Shown here piece by piece: positions 1 to 9,871 of a DNA stretch of 64,000 nucleotides. Numbering within the stretch: position 1 is the stretch's first letter; each line of letters opens with the position of its first letter. Source of the stretch: Symbiodinium natans. Its lineage: Eukaryota; Sar; Dinophyceae; Suessiales; Symbiodiniaceae. The stretch covers positions 186,001 to 250,000 of the forward strand of contig CAJNDS010002408.1 of assembly GCA_905221605.1 (NCBI GenBank), read 5' to 3'. Below the pieces are notes generated by a model, which saw nothing but the letters and a program-made list of their open reading frames with translations, made no database searches and was not told the DNA's origin. The translations under genes were made by a program, and so were the position numbers.

Positions 1-2070
1 GTTCTTGGGGCCGGCCCGGCTGCCGAGGCGGCACGCGCAAGCGTTTACCTTTACAAAATGTCTCTCTCCACGCCCAGCGGGACATTTCAATTGAAACGCT
101 GCCCTCTTCTGGGGATTGGAGGATTTCCAAAGAAGTCAACGTTGAAAGTTTCAAAATCGACAAGGGAACATGGGCTGACAGGGGTACATGTGGGGATTTG
201 CCGTCCAGCCCGCCCCACCCACCCACCCACCCACCCTTAAACCTTCAGGCCACGCCCTCTTGTTTGTTGCCTGCAGCGAAGAACTCGATAAGACTGACAA
301 ACTGCTTCGGACTTTGCCCTGTGCATTGCAGCATTAAACTCACGGGCCTTTAAAGCTTTAGGTTTCGCGTTCCGTGTCTGAGACTGTTGGCTCGAAGGTT
401 TAGGCGAGGGTGTAGGATGTCAACTTTTACAGGTTCTTCAAGATGATTGAGTTTTTTGCTCTGCGATCGTCTGTGTCAAGCCTTCAGAACGGCTTTCATC
501 TGGGGCGAGCTCGAAGCACTTACGGCCCACTCTTACCATGTCCTCTCGATACTTGTGACTTGAGCGCAAGTGGAAAGGCGGAAACCACTTTCGGTCCTTG
601 CCTCCCCGCCCCGCGCCCTAAGATCAGCTTCAAACCCTTAAGCCGTGCAACCTTCAGTCTCGCAGGGGTTTCGGGATTAGGGACAAGGGGTTTAGGGGCC
701 AAAGACAAATTCGGAATCTGCTTCTAAGCATGGTGTTGCTTCGCTCGGTGATGCTTGAGCCGGAGCTCTAAACCCAAAGGAAGTATTGAATAGTCGACAA
801 AGAGGTGAGATGGTGAGTGCAAAGCCTTAGAGGCCTAGCCCACCAGAACATATGGGGGGGGGGGGGTGCTAGGGGACGCAAAGCCGTAAACTAGGAGATG
901 AAAAAAGAAGTGGCGGTGCTTTTTGCGATGGTGCATGTCTCGAACCGCTGCTGCTCGAATCGTCCTTGTACGTTTCGGTGCCTGAATCGCCGGTGTCTTG
1001 GCCAGACAATTCACCACCTAATCCTCTTCCTAGGGCTCTGCCGTCCCCTCCCACGCCGCCACCCCACTCACCCCCTAACCCATGTACAGCTTGCACAAGT
1101 AAGGATGCCACAAGACTTGGTAGGTAGGAACACTTGGACGATCAGTCCAGGCATGTGGTATCGAACCGGGTAGGTGCCAGAGAGCCCTGTCTCCCTGTAC
1201 GCATCTGGAGGAACACACCCGGCTACTGACTACAGCGTGTCTTCTGGCAAGATGCAGGAAGCATGTTTGCGTTTTGCAAGCGTTTCGCAACCCGGCGCCT
1301 GAAAAAGCTCATTCAGGCGTTCACAGTATATCAGCATCTCTCCAACTCCTTCAAGGAAGGCTCACAAGAGGCTCACAACACATCGGCACAGCATTTATCC
1401 AGATTCTACACGCCTCATCAAGCCTTTGCATTCGCCTTGCTGGCAAGAACATGTGCACTCAGGCTCGCTACCATTCTCAGCAGCACATCATAGCCATTAA
1501 ACAGCCTTTAGGCTCTAGACTCTAGTGACTCTAGTTGCTCTACGGCAAGATCATGGCAGTGGGCGCCAACTCAACGCCTGCTGCGGCTCAAGAGGCTCAG
1601 GCTGTGGCTGTGTATCGACAATGCCGTCAAGATACGAACAAGGAACAAGGCTCTGAACAAGACGCTTGCTACCAGCAAAGTTCGCTCCTTCGTCCAAGCT
1701 TTTCAGCCATACCCAGAGACTGTAGTCACCAATTGGTACTGCCGGTACAGGCGGAGGACCTTCGTGGGAAGTCGCTTCAAGTTTCGCACGATACCGCACG
1801 TCTCCCCAAGATCGCCAACAGGGCATCGGACTTTGCACAGGCACATGCGGAGGGAGCGCCTTGAGATCTCACAAAAACTACGTTCGAGCACGTTTGAAAC
1901 ACAGTTGAAACACTGTCTTGGCTGTCTGCGCACAAGGCATCATCTATGGATGCCAGAAGTGACCGACCATTGAGGAGTATGAGTGGCCGACAGCGTCCCG
2001 CTCAGCCCAGCCTGTCTCCGACTCTGTGTCTGGATTATCTCTGGTCTTCTGCTTTAAGAGCGCGCTTATT
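1..2070. other. No clear gene; low-complexity and weakly open sequence
   Basis: I see no gene I can support. There is a run of G at about 857-867 and a C-rich CCCA-type tract near 216-236. From about 1600 to 1973 a plus-strand frame stays open and is rich in Lys and Arg, ending at a stop near 1973. It has no recognisable motif and no convincing splice borders. The stretch at 13-47 recurs with few changes at 63625-63659. Confidence 0.4.
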
Positions 2071-2120
2071 AATTTTGGAATTTTGCGGGCCTTTGGGGAC
2101 ACATTTCTCTTTTCCATGCC

Positions 2121-2588
2121 TCACAGCATACTGCGACGGGTCGGCCGTTTGCTTGGCAGCCCATCGATATGATGGACGGTGATCTGACAAGGTGGTGGAT
2201 CATGGAAGAATTCCCTTTGCCCGCCTGGCTTGGGCTGCAGCAGGTCTCTCACCTGAAGAACAGGGAGCGCTACTGATGCCTACACTGGGCCTACAAGGGG
2301 CCTACTATCGACGACCGTCTTTCAGTGTCATGTGCCTGCGGCAGGGCAGCATGCAGCGCCTCCACGGAGCATCTCAGAAAGAGACTTGCGCAAAGAAACT
2401 TTTCATCCGGCCTTGCCTCTGGTAATCCCGACAGAAGTAGCAGTGGAGGCTCATGCCCAGCCTCCGAGCAGGAAAAGCAAACTGGGGACTTGAGCATTTT
2501 GAGCAGCCAAGGCGCACACCAGGGAGGCTCTCAATCTGCTGGGACAGCTGCGGCACAAAGCCTTCTCCAAGTGAGCGATGAATTCTGA
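2121..2588 (+). CDS. Candidate plus-strand exon or pseudogene, unidentified
   Basis: After a pyrimidine-rich stretch ending in CAG, one plus-strand frame reads as plausible protein. It includes WWIMEEFPLPAWLGLQ and later HWAYKGPTIDDRL, and runs to a stop near 2588. A single TGA interrupts it near 2250, between ERY and CLHWAYKG. Coding sense continues in the same frame after it, so the break could be a nonsense change, a stop inside an unrecognised intron, or chance. The later part is Ser/Gln-rich. I do not recognise the family. It would be one of very few plus-strand coding signals in the window. Confidence 0.25.
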
Positions 2589-3770
2589 GTGAATGAACGT
2601 GCCCATGTGCTGGGTGTGTCTCTATTGGGGGGAAGGGAAGTCAGTGTGTCCCCCCAAAGTTGGCGCCTTCACCCCACAAATCCGATTCTGAATGAGGCCT
2701 TCAGCCGGCTCCCGCGCTCCCGGCGCAGCTCCGAGGCAGCCCGAGGCGTCAGCTGCGCGGCCAGGCCAAGTTGTCCACTGGGGCGGAGCAAGAGAAGTGA
2801 ATGATATCATATGATGTCAAATTCAAATTACGAAAGCCAAAGAGCAGAGGGTCACAGCGTTAGATCATTAGATATGTTAGAACATGTCTTTTCCACGCCA
2901 ACCCAGAATGCCATATATTCGCTCGTGAGCGAAAAATTTGACAAACGGTTTCAAGGCATTTCAAGGCCATTTCCCTGAGCCTCGCATTCGCATGGGCCGG
3001 GGTCGTCGCCTCGGAACTTGCATTCGGATCATGCCGAAAGGTGCTGTGCACCAAACATCACCGAACACCCCAAAAAGACTCTGCGAATTCCGACAACAAG
3101 CACTGGCGATGCTGCCGTCCCCTCCCTCGGCAGGTGAGGGCTGCACTGCATCTTCCATTCGCCTGGTACATTGCTCCCGGTGAGAGACCACCACGTTGCA
3201 TCAACAATGGCGTCATGGCCCATCTGCCCCTCAAGCCTGAGTATGATGTGCAAGGCGTTCTGAATCTCGATGGCAGACTGACCGCGCCTGAACGGCCAGT
3301 TTCAAGCGGTGCCAGACAATCGCGGCAGCCACTGAGGGGTTACGTGACAGCTGAGTTGGGCTCACAATGATACTGACCGCACGCAGACCGTCTGAGCTGG
3401 AAGGCCAGTCCTGCCACAGATCAGCCCACTCCCCCAATCTCTCACAGTAATTCATGTGGCAGTTGTTCAAAGAACTGTTCCCAAAGAAAACGAAGGCAAG
3501 TTCCCTTTTTGTGGGAAGGATTCCCCTTTCTTTCTCGATGGCTTGTGCGTTTAATGGACCTTGACAACCAGACTCAGATCTCACTTAGATGCACTCACGC
3601 ATGCACCATGTGTCCAGGGGAGTTTAAAGTTTAGGGTCGCGCGAATTTGTGCGTCTAGTCTAGACCTCTGTTGAGCACGGGAGACCGGAAAATCGAGGCA
3701 ATGGGAAGGGGCGGTACTCAGTATCCCCCACCAGCACTACAGCGGTAGTCCCGCAGGCTCCATCAGAAGG

Positions 3771-3810
3771 GCCCCATCAAACACCCCGTGGGCCCCATCA
3801 AACACCCCGT
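3771..3810. repeat. 20-bp tandem duplication
   Basis: The unit GGGCCCCATCAAACACCCCG occurs twice in a row. It is too short to assign to an element. Confidence 0.8.
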
Positions 3811-3879
3811 AGTCAAGCGACATGCGCCTGGGGCAGCTGGCTCAAAACGGCCTCGGAGGCTCTCTGCGTCTCGACTCCG

Positions 3880-5230
3880 CGCAGCCTTGCGCGGTTGCTG
3901 GAACTTGATGCTGAAACTTGTGGAAAAGCTTGGCTATTCGGCGAATGCATGCTACTCATGGCAACTGGCACCTCCACGTGTAATTGGCCAGGCCAGGTGG
4001 CAGCAGCAAGATCACCTTCGCACGGGCCGACTTCATGCTTCACACAATCAGCACTTGGGAGTCTGCTTCCGATCGATAACTCAGGATCCCACATTCTGTG
4101 GTGCTGACTGTTCCGAATGTGCCATTGCGGTCCATCAGCTCCACACCATTCAGCAGCACAAGAACAAGGCAAGCACAACCAAGCCTGTCGTGTTACGTCG
4201 AGGCGAAGAATACAAGGAGTTCCATGGACAGCAGGGCACTAAAAAGGTGCTCATCTGATTCAGAGACAGTGTCCTGAAGATCTTAATCCAACTTGCACCA
4301 AGGACGAAGAGCTGGCTTCTGCAATGCTTCTCCAGAGAGCATCGGCACTGTGTGAACAAGTAATGAGCTGAGAATCTCGTAGACTACACGGAACAGGTCT
4401 ATGCGGCAGAAGCTACGCAGTTTATGTCTGGCCTGTGAGCAAGTCAACAATTGGGTGCGTGTATCGACGCAAGTGAAGCTCTCAAAATAGTGCGTCATGC
4501 TGGCAGATATCAGCGAACTTGATGGCTCTCCTGCGCACCCCACGCCCAGTGTAAGCATCCGCAAACCTTCGCGAGGTCCCAGAATCCTCGTGGATGAGAG
4601 CCGCTCCATTTGAGACACACAAACTGATTGCACTTTGTGCTCTAGTTTTCAGAGCCCGAAAATGCCAGCTCCATCCATAAAAGGACTACGCTCTGCAAAC
4701 TGAACTTTTAAAAAAATACAAATCGGTCTCGCTGCTTTCTGTATCGTGGTCAAAACACACGCAGAACACACCTGCAGTCCTTCTCAGTAGCTCACTATGA
4801 CGTTCGCAAAAGCTGCCCAGCATCTCACGATGCAGAGCCGTCATTGCTTGCAGCTTTGTTGACAGCATCAAACATTCCTCTTGTCACTGTCCCTGTTCCG
4901 CGGATGACCTAAGTTGTCACCACATGGCTCTCCAAAAGGTGCCAAGGAATAACAGTTTGGACATGTCTGTTGCAACGTTCGAAGCCCTCCTCATTATCAG
5001 CAACAGGGCCTTCCCAAGACTGTCGTTCCGCTTGCTCAAGGTGATGCCGATGATGGCACCCAGCAGCAAACCTGACTTGAGCGTCAATGCTAATCACAGT
5101 AGATGGCGGCAGCCTGGAAGATTTTTGCTGTTTCTTTTTCAACTTGTCCTTGTCTGCCCTTGATTGGCACGAAAAACTTCCAAAGATGTTACAGCCAATC
5201 TTGGCTAAACCAAGCCTGCCTGTTCTCACT
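3880..5230 (-). CDS. Candidate multi-exon host gene, unidentified
   Basis: Several minus-strand segments read as protein. Near 5030-4915 there is a hydrophobic-basic segment with GAIIGITLSKRNDSLGKA and TDMSKLLFLGTFWRAMW. Near 4871-4690 is a helix-like segment with MTALHREMLGSFCERH. Near 4420-4260 there is a hydrophobic segment with VVYEILSSLLVHTVPMLSG. Near 4190-4070 is LLNGVELMDRNGTFGTV. They lie in different frames, which suggests exons, but I could not fix the borders as I could for the V-ATPase and J-domain genes. No domain is recognised. Two membrane-like stretches hint at a membrane protein. The gene shares its strand with the retroelement just downstream and with nearly all other candidates. 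Confidence 0.3.
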
Positions 5231-5239
5231 GACTCGACT

Positions 5240-5602
5240 GACAGTGACTCTGTGAATTCTGTGACTATCAGATATCATTGATCTTCTAACTCCGACGTTC
5301 ATAACCGCACCTGTGCAACTTGAGAACTTCGGAGCTTCCGCCCCAGCACGTCGCAAGGTTCCGTACTAAGGAGGTAAAAGGAACGCCGCTCAATTGTCTC
5401 TGTATGGCGTGATGCTACAGGACAAATTTCCTGGCCGTCACGCTGTGGGAACGATTACCCCTGTCAAGGCCAAAATGGGCAAACCAAATCGTCAAACCCA
5501 AACATGTTGACCTGAAGGACAGAGCTACTCCAACTTCTTCCGTAAGACCAACTTTGCAACTCGCCTTTGCGCAACTGCCCTGACTGAAAGGTACGTACTA
5601 CA
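5240..5602. other. Flank of the DIRS-like insertion; nothing else seen
   Basis: No reading frame or repeat stands out. The right end borders the retroelement: the terminal TTG of its repeat begins at 5603, directly after CTACA. Confidence 0.4.
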
Positions 5603-5822
5603 TTGCGTTTCTCTCGACCGCGGACATTTAGAACATTTGGTTAGCATGCTCAATCCGCCATCCGAGCACCAGAAGGGCAGTGCAGCATGCACCGTTCTTT
5701 TTACTTCTGAAGTGGGGCAAACCTCGAAGTCTGTAGCCAGTCATTCCGAAAAACAAGAGGGCTGCAGAAAGTCGTGGAGGTAACCCCCTCTGTGCCTGCA
5801 CGCGAACGTGCAAGGTCACCCC
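5603..5822 (-). repeat. Split direct repeat Y, terminal copy
   Basis: This 220-bp copy forms the 3' end of the element in coding orientation. It matches 6064-6283 base for base as far as I can read. It starts with TTG on the plus strand, the presumed crossover core. Confidence 0.92.
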
Positions 5823-5839
5823 CGGGCGGGAGGGCAGGG

Positions 5840-6066
5840 TGAAAAAAAATGTGGTCAATGTACAGGAAGTGAAGAGCGTAACCCGCAAAAGAATGAAATT
5901 CCCACCCACCACATCCCTTTGATCCCGAATGTGGCGGGTAATGCCATCATGATTGCACAATCCTTGCAATGTTCTAAATGCAACAACATCTCATGCGTCA
6001 TGCTGATGAGCTGTTTGCCGGGTCAGAACACACAAGGACTGATGCGCAAGCGCATGTGGTCTCTTG
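5840..6066 (-). repeat. Split direct repeat X, internal copy
   Basis: This 227-bp copy matches 13457-13683. It lies between the two Y copies, separated from the outer Y by 17 bp of GC-rich sequence. Its last three bases, TTG, are shared with the start of the inner Y. Confidence 0.92.
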
Positions 6067-6283
6067 CGTTTCTCTCGACCGCGGACATTTAGAACATTTG
6101 GTTAGCATGCTCAATCCGCCATCCGAGCACCAGAAGGGCAGTGCAGCATGCACCGTTCTTTTTACTTCTGAAGTGGGGCAAACCTCGAAGTCTGTAGCCA
6201 GTCATTCCGAAAAACAAGAGGGCTGCAGAAAGTCGTGGAGGTAACCCCCTCTGTGCCTGCACGCGAACGTGCAAGGTCACCCC
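6064..6283 (-). repeat. Split direct repeat Y, internal copy
   Basis: This 220-bp copy matches 5603-5822. Together with 5840-6066 it forms the internal X-Y junction, which would template closure of a circular replication intermediate in DIRS-type retrotransposition. Confidence 0.92.
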
Positions 6284-6349
6284 ACTCAACACAAGCACGG
6301 ACGCATGCCAAACCAAAACCCTGAACACACATACATGCTCGCCTGATAT

Positions 6350-9300
6350 TTACACATGCTGCAGCCACTTCTTGACAACGCACCAGCTGATGTGATGCTG
6401 GGCTCCGCCTAACTGTACTACCTCTGTACACTCACCACGGGATGGAGCGTCAGCTATGTTACTGGCACTCGGCACTCTGCACAGCCATGGAAAGATCGAA
6501 TGTTGCATGACCATCTGGGTCCACACCGTCATCAACTTGTTGAGCTGCAAAGATGGAGAGTACGATGCAATGAGGGCTCCTCTCGCCGAGTCGTTATCGA
6601 CGAAGAAGAAGCATCGCTTCGATAGGAGCATAGGCCCCCAAAGGTGCACCGCAATGAGCACTGCCAACATCTCAAGCGCAGCTATCACGTGATCTGTGTG
6701 GCGCTGCATCTCCTTTAGCACCTCAGGCGGCACTTGGTCTGAGAAATACGCATGTACAGGGTGATCTTGGGAGCCGTTGTTTCGAAAGACTAGAACTCCT
6801 CCTACCTGGCCTACCGAGCTATTGCATTCAAGGGAAGCGTCGGTGAAAATCACAACAGGATTCTCAGCAGTTCGGATTCGAAGCTGTCTAGGCGGACACG
6901 TTCGAAGAAACTCTTTGGCCCACTCCAGCTCCTGGCGCACAACACCGTTCACATGAAAGGTTGACACTTTGCCGGCTGCACGTGCGTGACATAACCTCAT
7001 TCGATGGACGGAAGCCTTGGCAAACAACTGAGACTCAGCAAAATGCAGGCGTCCCATGATTGAGGCCGCGTGAGGCTGATTAAGCATACTTCCTTGCAGC
7101 AAACGATCAATTTCCTCGCAGAGCTGTTGCACTCGGCTCTCCTTGTTACGCACTAAGACTCTCCCCTCAGCAGCAGAGGACAAATCAAAGGTCACACCTA
7201 GTGCGTCAAATTGAACGGAAAAAGGCAACCGTTTCTTTGCTTTGGTCGAAAACCGCCATCCCACTAAGTCCAAGAAGGACTCGGCTGTGTGAAGATCCGC
7301 AGACCCAAATGCCTGCAACGAGACTTGAGGAAAGTCGTCCACGTAGTTGCACCAGACCAAACCGAACAGCCGCAAACCTATGAGGTGCAATGCTCGGGAC
7401 ACACGATTGAATGCTCCGACCGACCCGCGAGCACCAAAAGGAAGCACATGCGAGACAAAAAGCTCTCGGGAACCCGATGGGCTCACAATGCCCAGCACAG
7501 ACGCCCACAAGGAGCTCTCGGAGACCAAGCATTGCTTGTAGGCCGCTTCCAGGTCCAGGGTGCGGCCTACGAGGCGCCTGGCATCCTGAACGGAAAGCTC
7601 TGAGGACAACGGGCCTCTCAAGCAGGTACCGTCGCAGAGGGTGCACGACACCATCCCGTCATCGCTTATCATCTCAAGGAAAGTCCTGGCCACGACCGCG
7701 ACTTCATCAATTCCTCCCAGGTCCAACTTGAGATTCGAACAGAAGGCCTGATTCACGTGAGAGCAGCTGAGGTCATCTATGAGCCTCAGCTTATCTGACT
7801 GCTGGAGGCCAAACCTCGGGCTCACCACATACAGTGGACCAACCATGTCGGCCACCTGCTGATGACTCAACGGGCCCTGTAGCCATCCAGCCTCGACCTC
7901 CGAAAGCGAAGCGTCCCAAACCTGCCTTTGCATCTCAGGAGACCCTCCCCGCGGTAGATGGTCCGACGAATGAGTCCACTTCGCCGTTAGCATCAACTGT
8001 TCTACCGAGATCACAGCGGAGTCACGTCCTTCACTGAACAACGGGCAGGGTGGCTCCTCACCCACCAGGCTAGACCCTACGACTTGGCAATGAAACAACT
8101 CTGGGTCTTCAAGCCCTGCATCCCTCGCCATCTCATTGAAAAGGAGGATGCGCTTGCCCTGAATGACCTTTTGGCGGGCTTCTGAAAGCCTGCCATGTAG
8201 CTCAGCTTCCTGGGCATCGAGTTGCGCCACCCTTTCCCTATAGTACCCAAGTGTGGCTTCACGCCAGCGCTGCATCTCGGACGGCCCTTGCGTAAGCATC
8301 TGGAAGATCGCCCGCTTGATGTCGTCGCTTAGGGAATCAGCAGAGTCAAACGGATGCTGCAGACGCAGCGCTTCATGCAAGAATTGCAGGCCTGAGCGAT
8401 AAGTTCCCACAAGAACCTCAAACACCTTGGAGGGGGGCTCTGACCCGATGTGGCGAGATTCCGAGTTGTGGGGCGGTGCTGAACAGTCCTCCCCAGTTTC
8501 ACGCCACTGAAGCACCTTGGCAGGAAAATTTACCGAAAGCCTTTTGCAAGTAACTTCGTCCAACCGGAAAGAACCTCGAGGTGGCCGAGTAGGACCCCAG
8601 AAGACCCAACGACAGTCAACAACTTCAGAAACAACAGGAGGAAGCCTGTTGCCCCTAGGCTGCCTGTGAGCCTCAACACGGAGAGGCAGCCCGGATGATA
8701 CTTCGTCGCTGGCTGTTGCGGACCCCTCAGGCGGTTCCTCAAACACTGCGCCTGCAGCTCTTGCAGCACTCAAAACTGCATTGGCGATTGCCGAGCAGAG
8801 AGGCATGGGATAAGCTGACGCTAATCCGCGCTTTGCCTGACTAACAAGTTGCCATGACTCATGTTGATTGTTGCCGTCGCAGGCTTTGGCCAGGCAACTG
8901 AGTTCCACGCAATTCGTGAGAAATGTCACCCACTTGTCAGATTTTCCTCCCCACATGCACTCCTGGAACTTGACAGGGAACAACGCAAAGCGCGAAGCCA
9001 ACGTCCGAACGCAAGGCACTTGCCACAGGAAGGACCTGGAGGGGTTCTCGAGAGTCACGGCAATCCGCAGCTGGCAACAAAGCGTCAAGAACTTGCAAAC
9101 ATGTTTGAAGATACGGTTCGCAGCCTCTACCCTTCTAGAGCTGCCAGGTTCAAGGTCGGGCCGTCCTTCCGGGTGCGTCTGAGATCTGAGGGTCCGACAT
9201 TTCGGTCTGGCCTTGACTAACCGCGAGCGCTTCGGCACTCGTTCGGCACGTGCAGTTCTGCAGGTGCCATATGGCAGGGCCACATGCACAAAACAAACTT

Positions 9301-9814
9301 TCTCAGTGAGCAGAAGAGAACGCAGGAAACCAAGACAGGAAGGATTGCTGAGGTCCAGACGAAGAGATCTGTGCACTGATCGGCGATCAACAATATGATC
9401 AACAGAGATCGTTCTGAACCCTGAGTGCCTGAGTTTAGCACTCAGCCTGCCGGCACCTGCGCACAGTTGCAGGCAGCACAGTCCTGAAACAGCAGATCCC
9501 TCCACATAGGCTGGCATAGGCATCGGCTCAAGAGCCTTCAGAGAATTTGGCTCGGCAAAACGACATGAAGAATTGGATTTCCCAAGGATTGGGCGAGGCT
9601 CATGAGCTGGCAACAGCATAGGCTCAAGGTTCGTCAGAGAATTTGGCCTGGCAAAAGAACATGAAGAATTGGATTTCCCAAGGATTGGATGAGGCTCTGC
9701 ATTGGACCCAACTGAAGGTGACTCCGGCTGAAGCTCCATCCGTTTGGGATGCTCGGAAAAACATGCAGCAACGTTGAAACACTTCTCCTCCGTACCCGGT
9801 GATTCTCCGGGCAA
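6350..9814 (-). CDS. Reverse transcriptase-RNase H polyprotein with methyltransferase-like N-terminus
   Basis: About 1150 residues that would copy the element RNA into DNA. An N-terminal region (about 45-105) holds a 32-residue tandem repeat. Residues about 115-350 look like the SAM-dependent methyltransferase domain of DIRS-type elements: a motif-I-like LQLCAGAG, an ENPSRSFLW segment and WGGKSDKWVTFLTN. At the expected Pro-Cys site it has ALPYGT, with Tyr (residue 182) for Cys. The RT spans about 650-880: LRLIDDLS, motif A TLDLEAAYK (Asp754), motif C NYVDDF (824-827). RNase H spans about 985-1125 with acidic residues Asp992, Glu1048, Asp1073 and Asp1122 in TDAS, ALEML, FVDND and ADAPSR. The first codon given is TTG. 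The first in-frame ATG is residue 26, but the frame is continuous with Gag upstream across one TGA, so readthrough is possible. Confidence 0.93.
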   Translation of the reverse strand: MPGESPGTEEKCFNVAACFSEHPKRMELQPESPSVGSNAEPHPILGKSNSSCSFARPNSLTNLEPMLLPAHEPRPILGKSNSSCRFAEPNSLKALEPMPMPAYVEGSAVSGLCCLQLCAGAGRLSAKLRHSGFRTISVDHIVDRRSVHRSLRLDLSNPSCLGFLRSLLLTEKVCFVHVALPYGTCRTARAERVPKRSRLVKARPKCRTLRSQTHPEGRPDLEPGSSRRVEAANRIFKHVCKFLTLCCQLRIAVTLENPSRSFLWQVPCVRTLASRFALFPVKFQECMWGGKSDKWVTFLTNCVELSCLAKACDGNNQHESWQLVSQAKRGLASAYPMPLCSAIANAVLSAARAAGAVFEEPPEGSATASDEVSSGLPLRVEAHRQPRGNRLPPVVSEVVDCRWVFWGPTRPPRGSFRLDEVTCKRLSVNFPAKVLQWRETGEDCSAPPHNSESRHIGSEPPSKVFEVLVGTYRSGLQFLHEALRLQHPFDSADSLSDDIKRAIFQMLTQGPSEMQRWREATLGYYRERVAQLDAQEAELHGRLSEARQKVIQGKRILLFNEMARDAGLEDPELFHCQVVGSSLVGEEPPCPLFSEGRDSAVISVEQLMLTAKWTHSSDHLPRGGSPEMQRQVWDASLSEVEAGWLQGPLSHQQVADMVGPLYVVSPRFGLQQSDKLRLIDDLSCSHVNQAFCSNLKLDLGGIDEVAVVARTFLEMISDDGMVSCTLCDGTCLRGPLSSELSVQDARRLVGRTLDLEAAYKQCLVSESSLWASVLGIVSPSGSRELFVSHVLPFGARGSVGAFNRVSRALHLIGLRLFGLVWCNYVDDFPQVSLQAFGSADLHTAESFLDLVGWRFSTKAKKRLPFSVQFDALGVTFDLSSAAEGRVLVRNKESRVQQLCEEIDRLLQGSMLNQPHAASIMGRLHFAESQLFAKASVHRMRLCHARAAGKVSTFHVNGVVRQELEWAKEFLRTCPPRQLRIRTAENPVVIFTDASLECNSSVGQVGGVLVFRNNGSQDHPVHAYFSDQVPPEVLKEMQRHTDHVIAALEMLAVLIAVHLWGPMLLSKRCFFFVDNDSARGALIASYSPSLQLNKLMTVWTQMVMQHSIFPWLCRVPSASNIADAPSRGECTEVVQLGGAQHHISWCVVKKWLQHV
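9541..9732 (-). repeat. 96-bp in-frame tandem duplication within the RT ORF
   Basis: Two near-identical units start at 9541 and 9637. Each codes a 32-residue module containing PILGKSNSSC and EPNSL or RPNSL. The period is a multiple of three, so the frame is kept. Confidence 0.85.
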
Positions 9815-9868
9815 GAGTGACGCATCACGGAGGCTGGCGCCCCCTTCCTGACTCGAACTTGGAGATAG

Positions 9869-9871
9869 TCA
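9869..9871 (-). other. Single in-frame TGA between Gag and RT frames
   Basis: The last Gag codons are AAA AAG TCG TGA. The following 18 codons up to the first RT residue are open, Ser-rich and in the same frame. This could be a readthrough stop separating Gag from Gag-Pol, or a C-to-T change of a CGA codon. Confidence 0.7.

Noticed and set aside
1600-1973. Plus-strand Lys/Arg-rich open stretch as an exon
   Set aside because: No domain, no convincing acceptor or donor, and it is against the strand bias.
3788-4258. 156-codon plus-strand frame
   Set aside because: The opposite strand has the more protein-like segments; the plus frame is probably antisense to a minus-strand exon.
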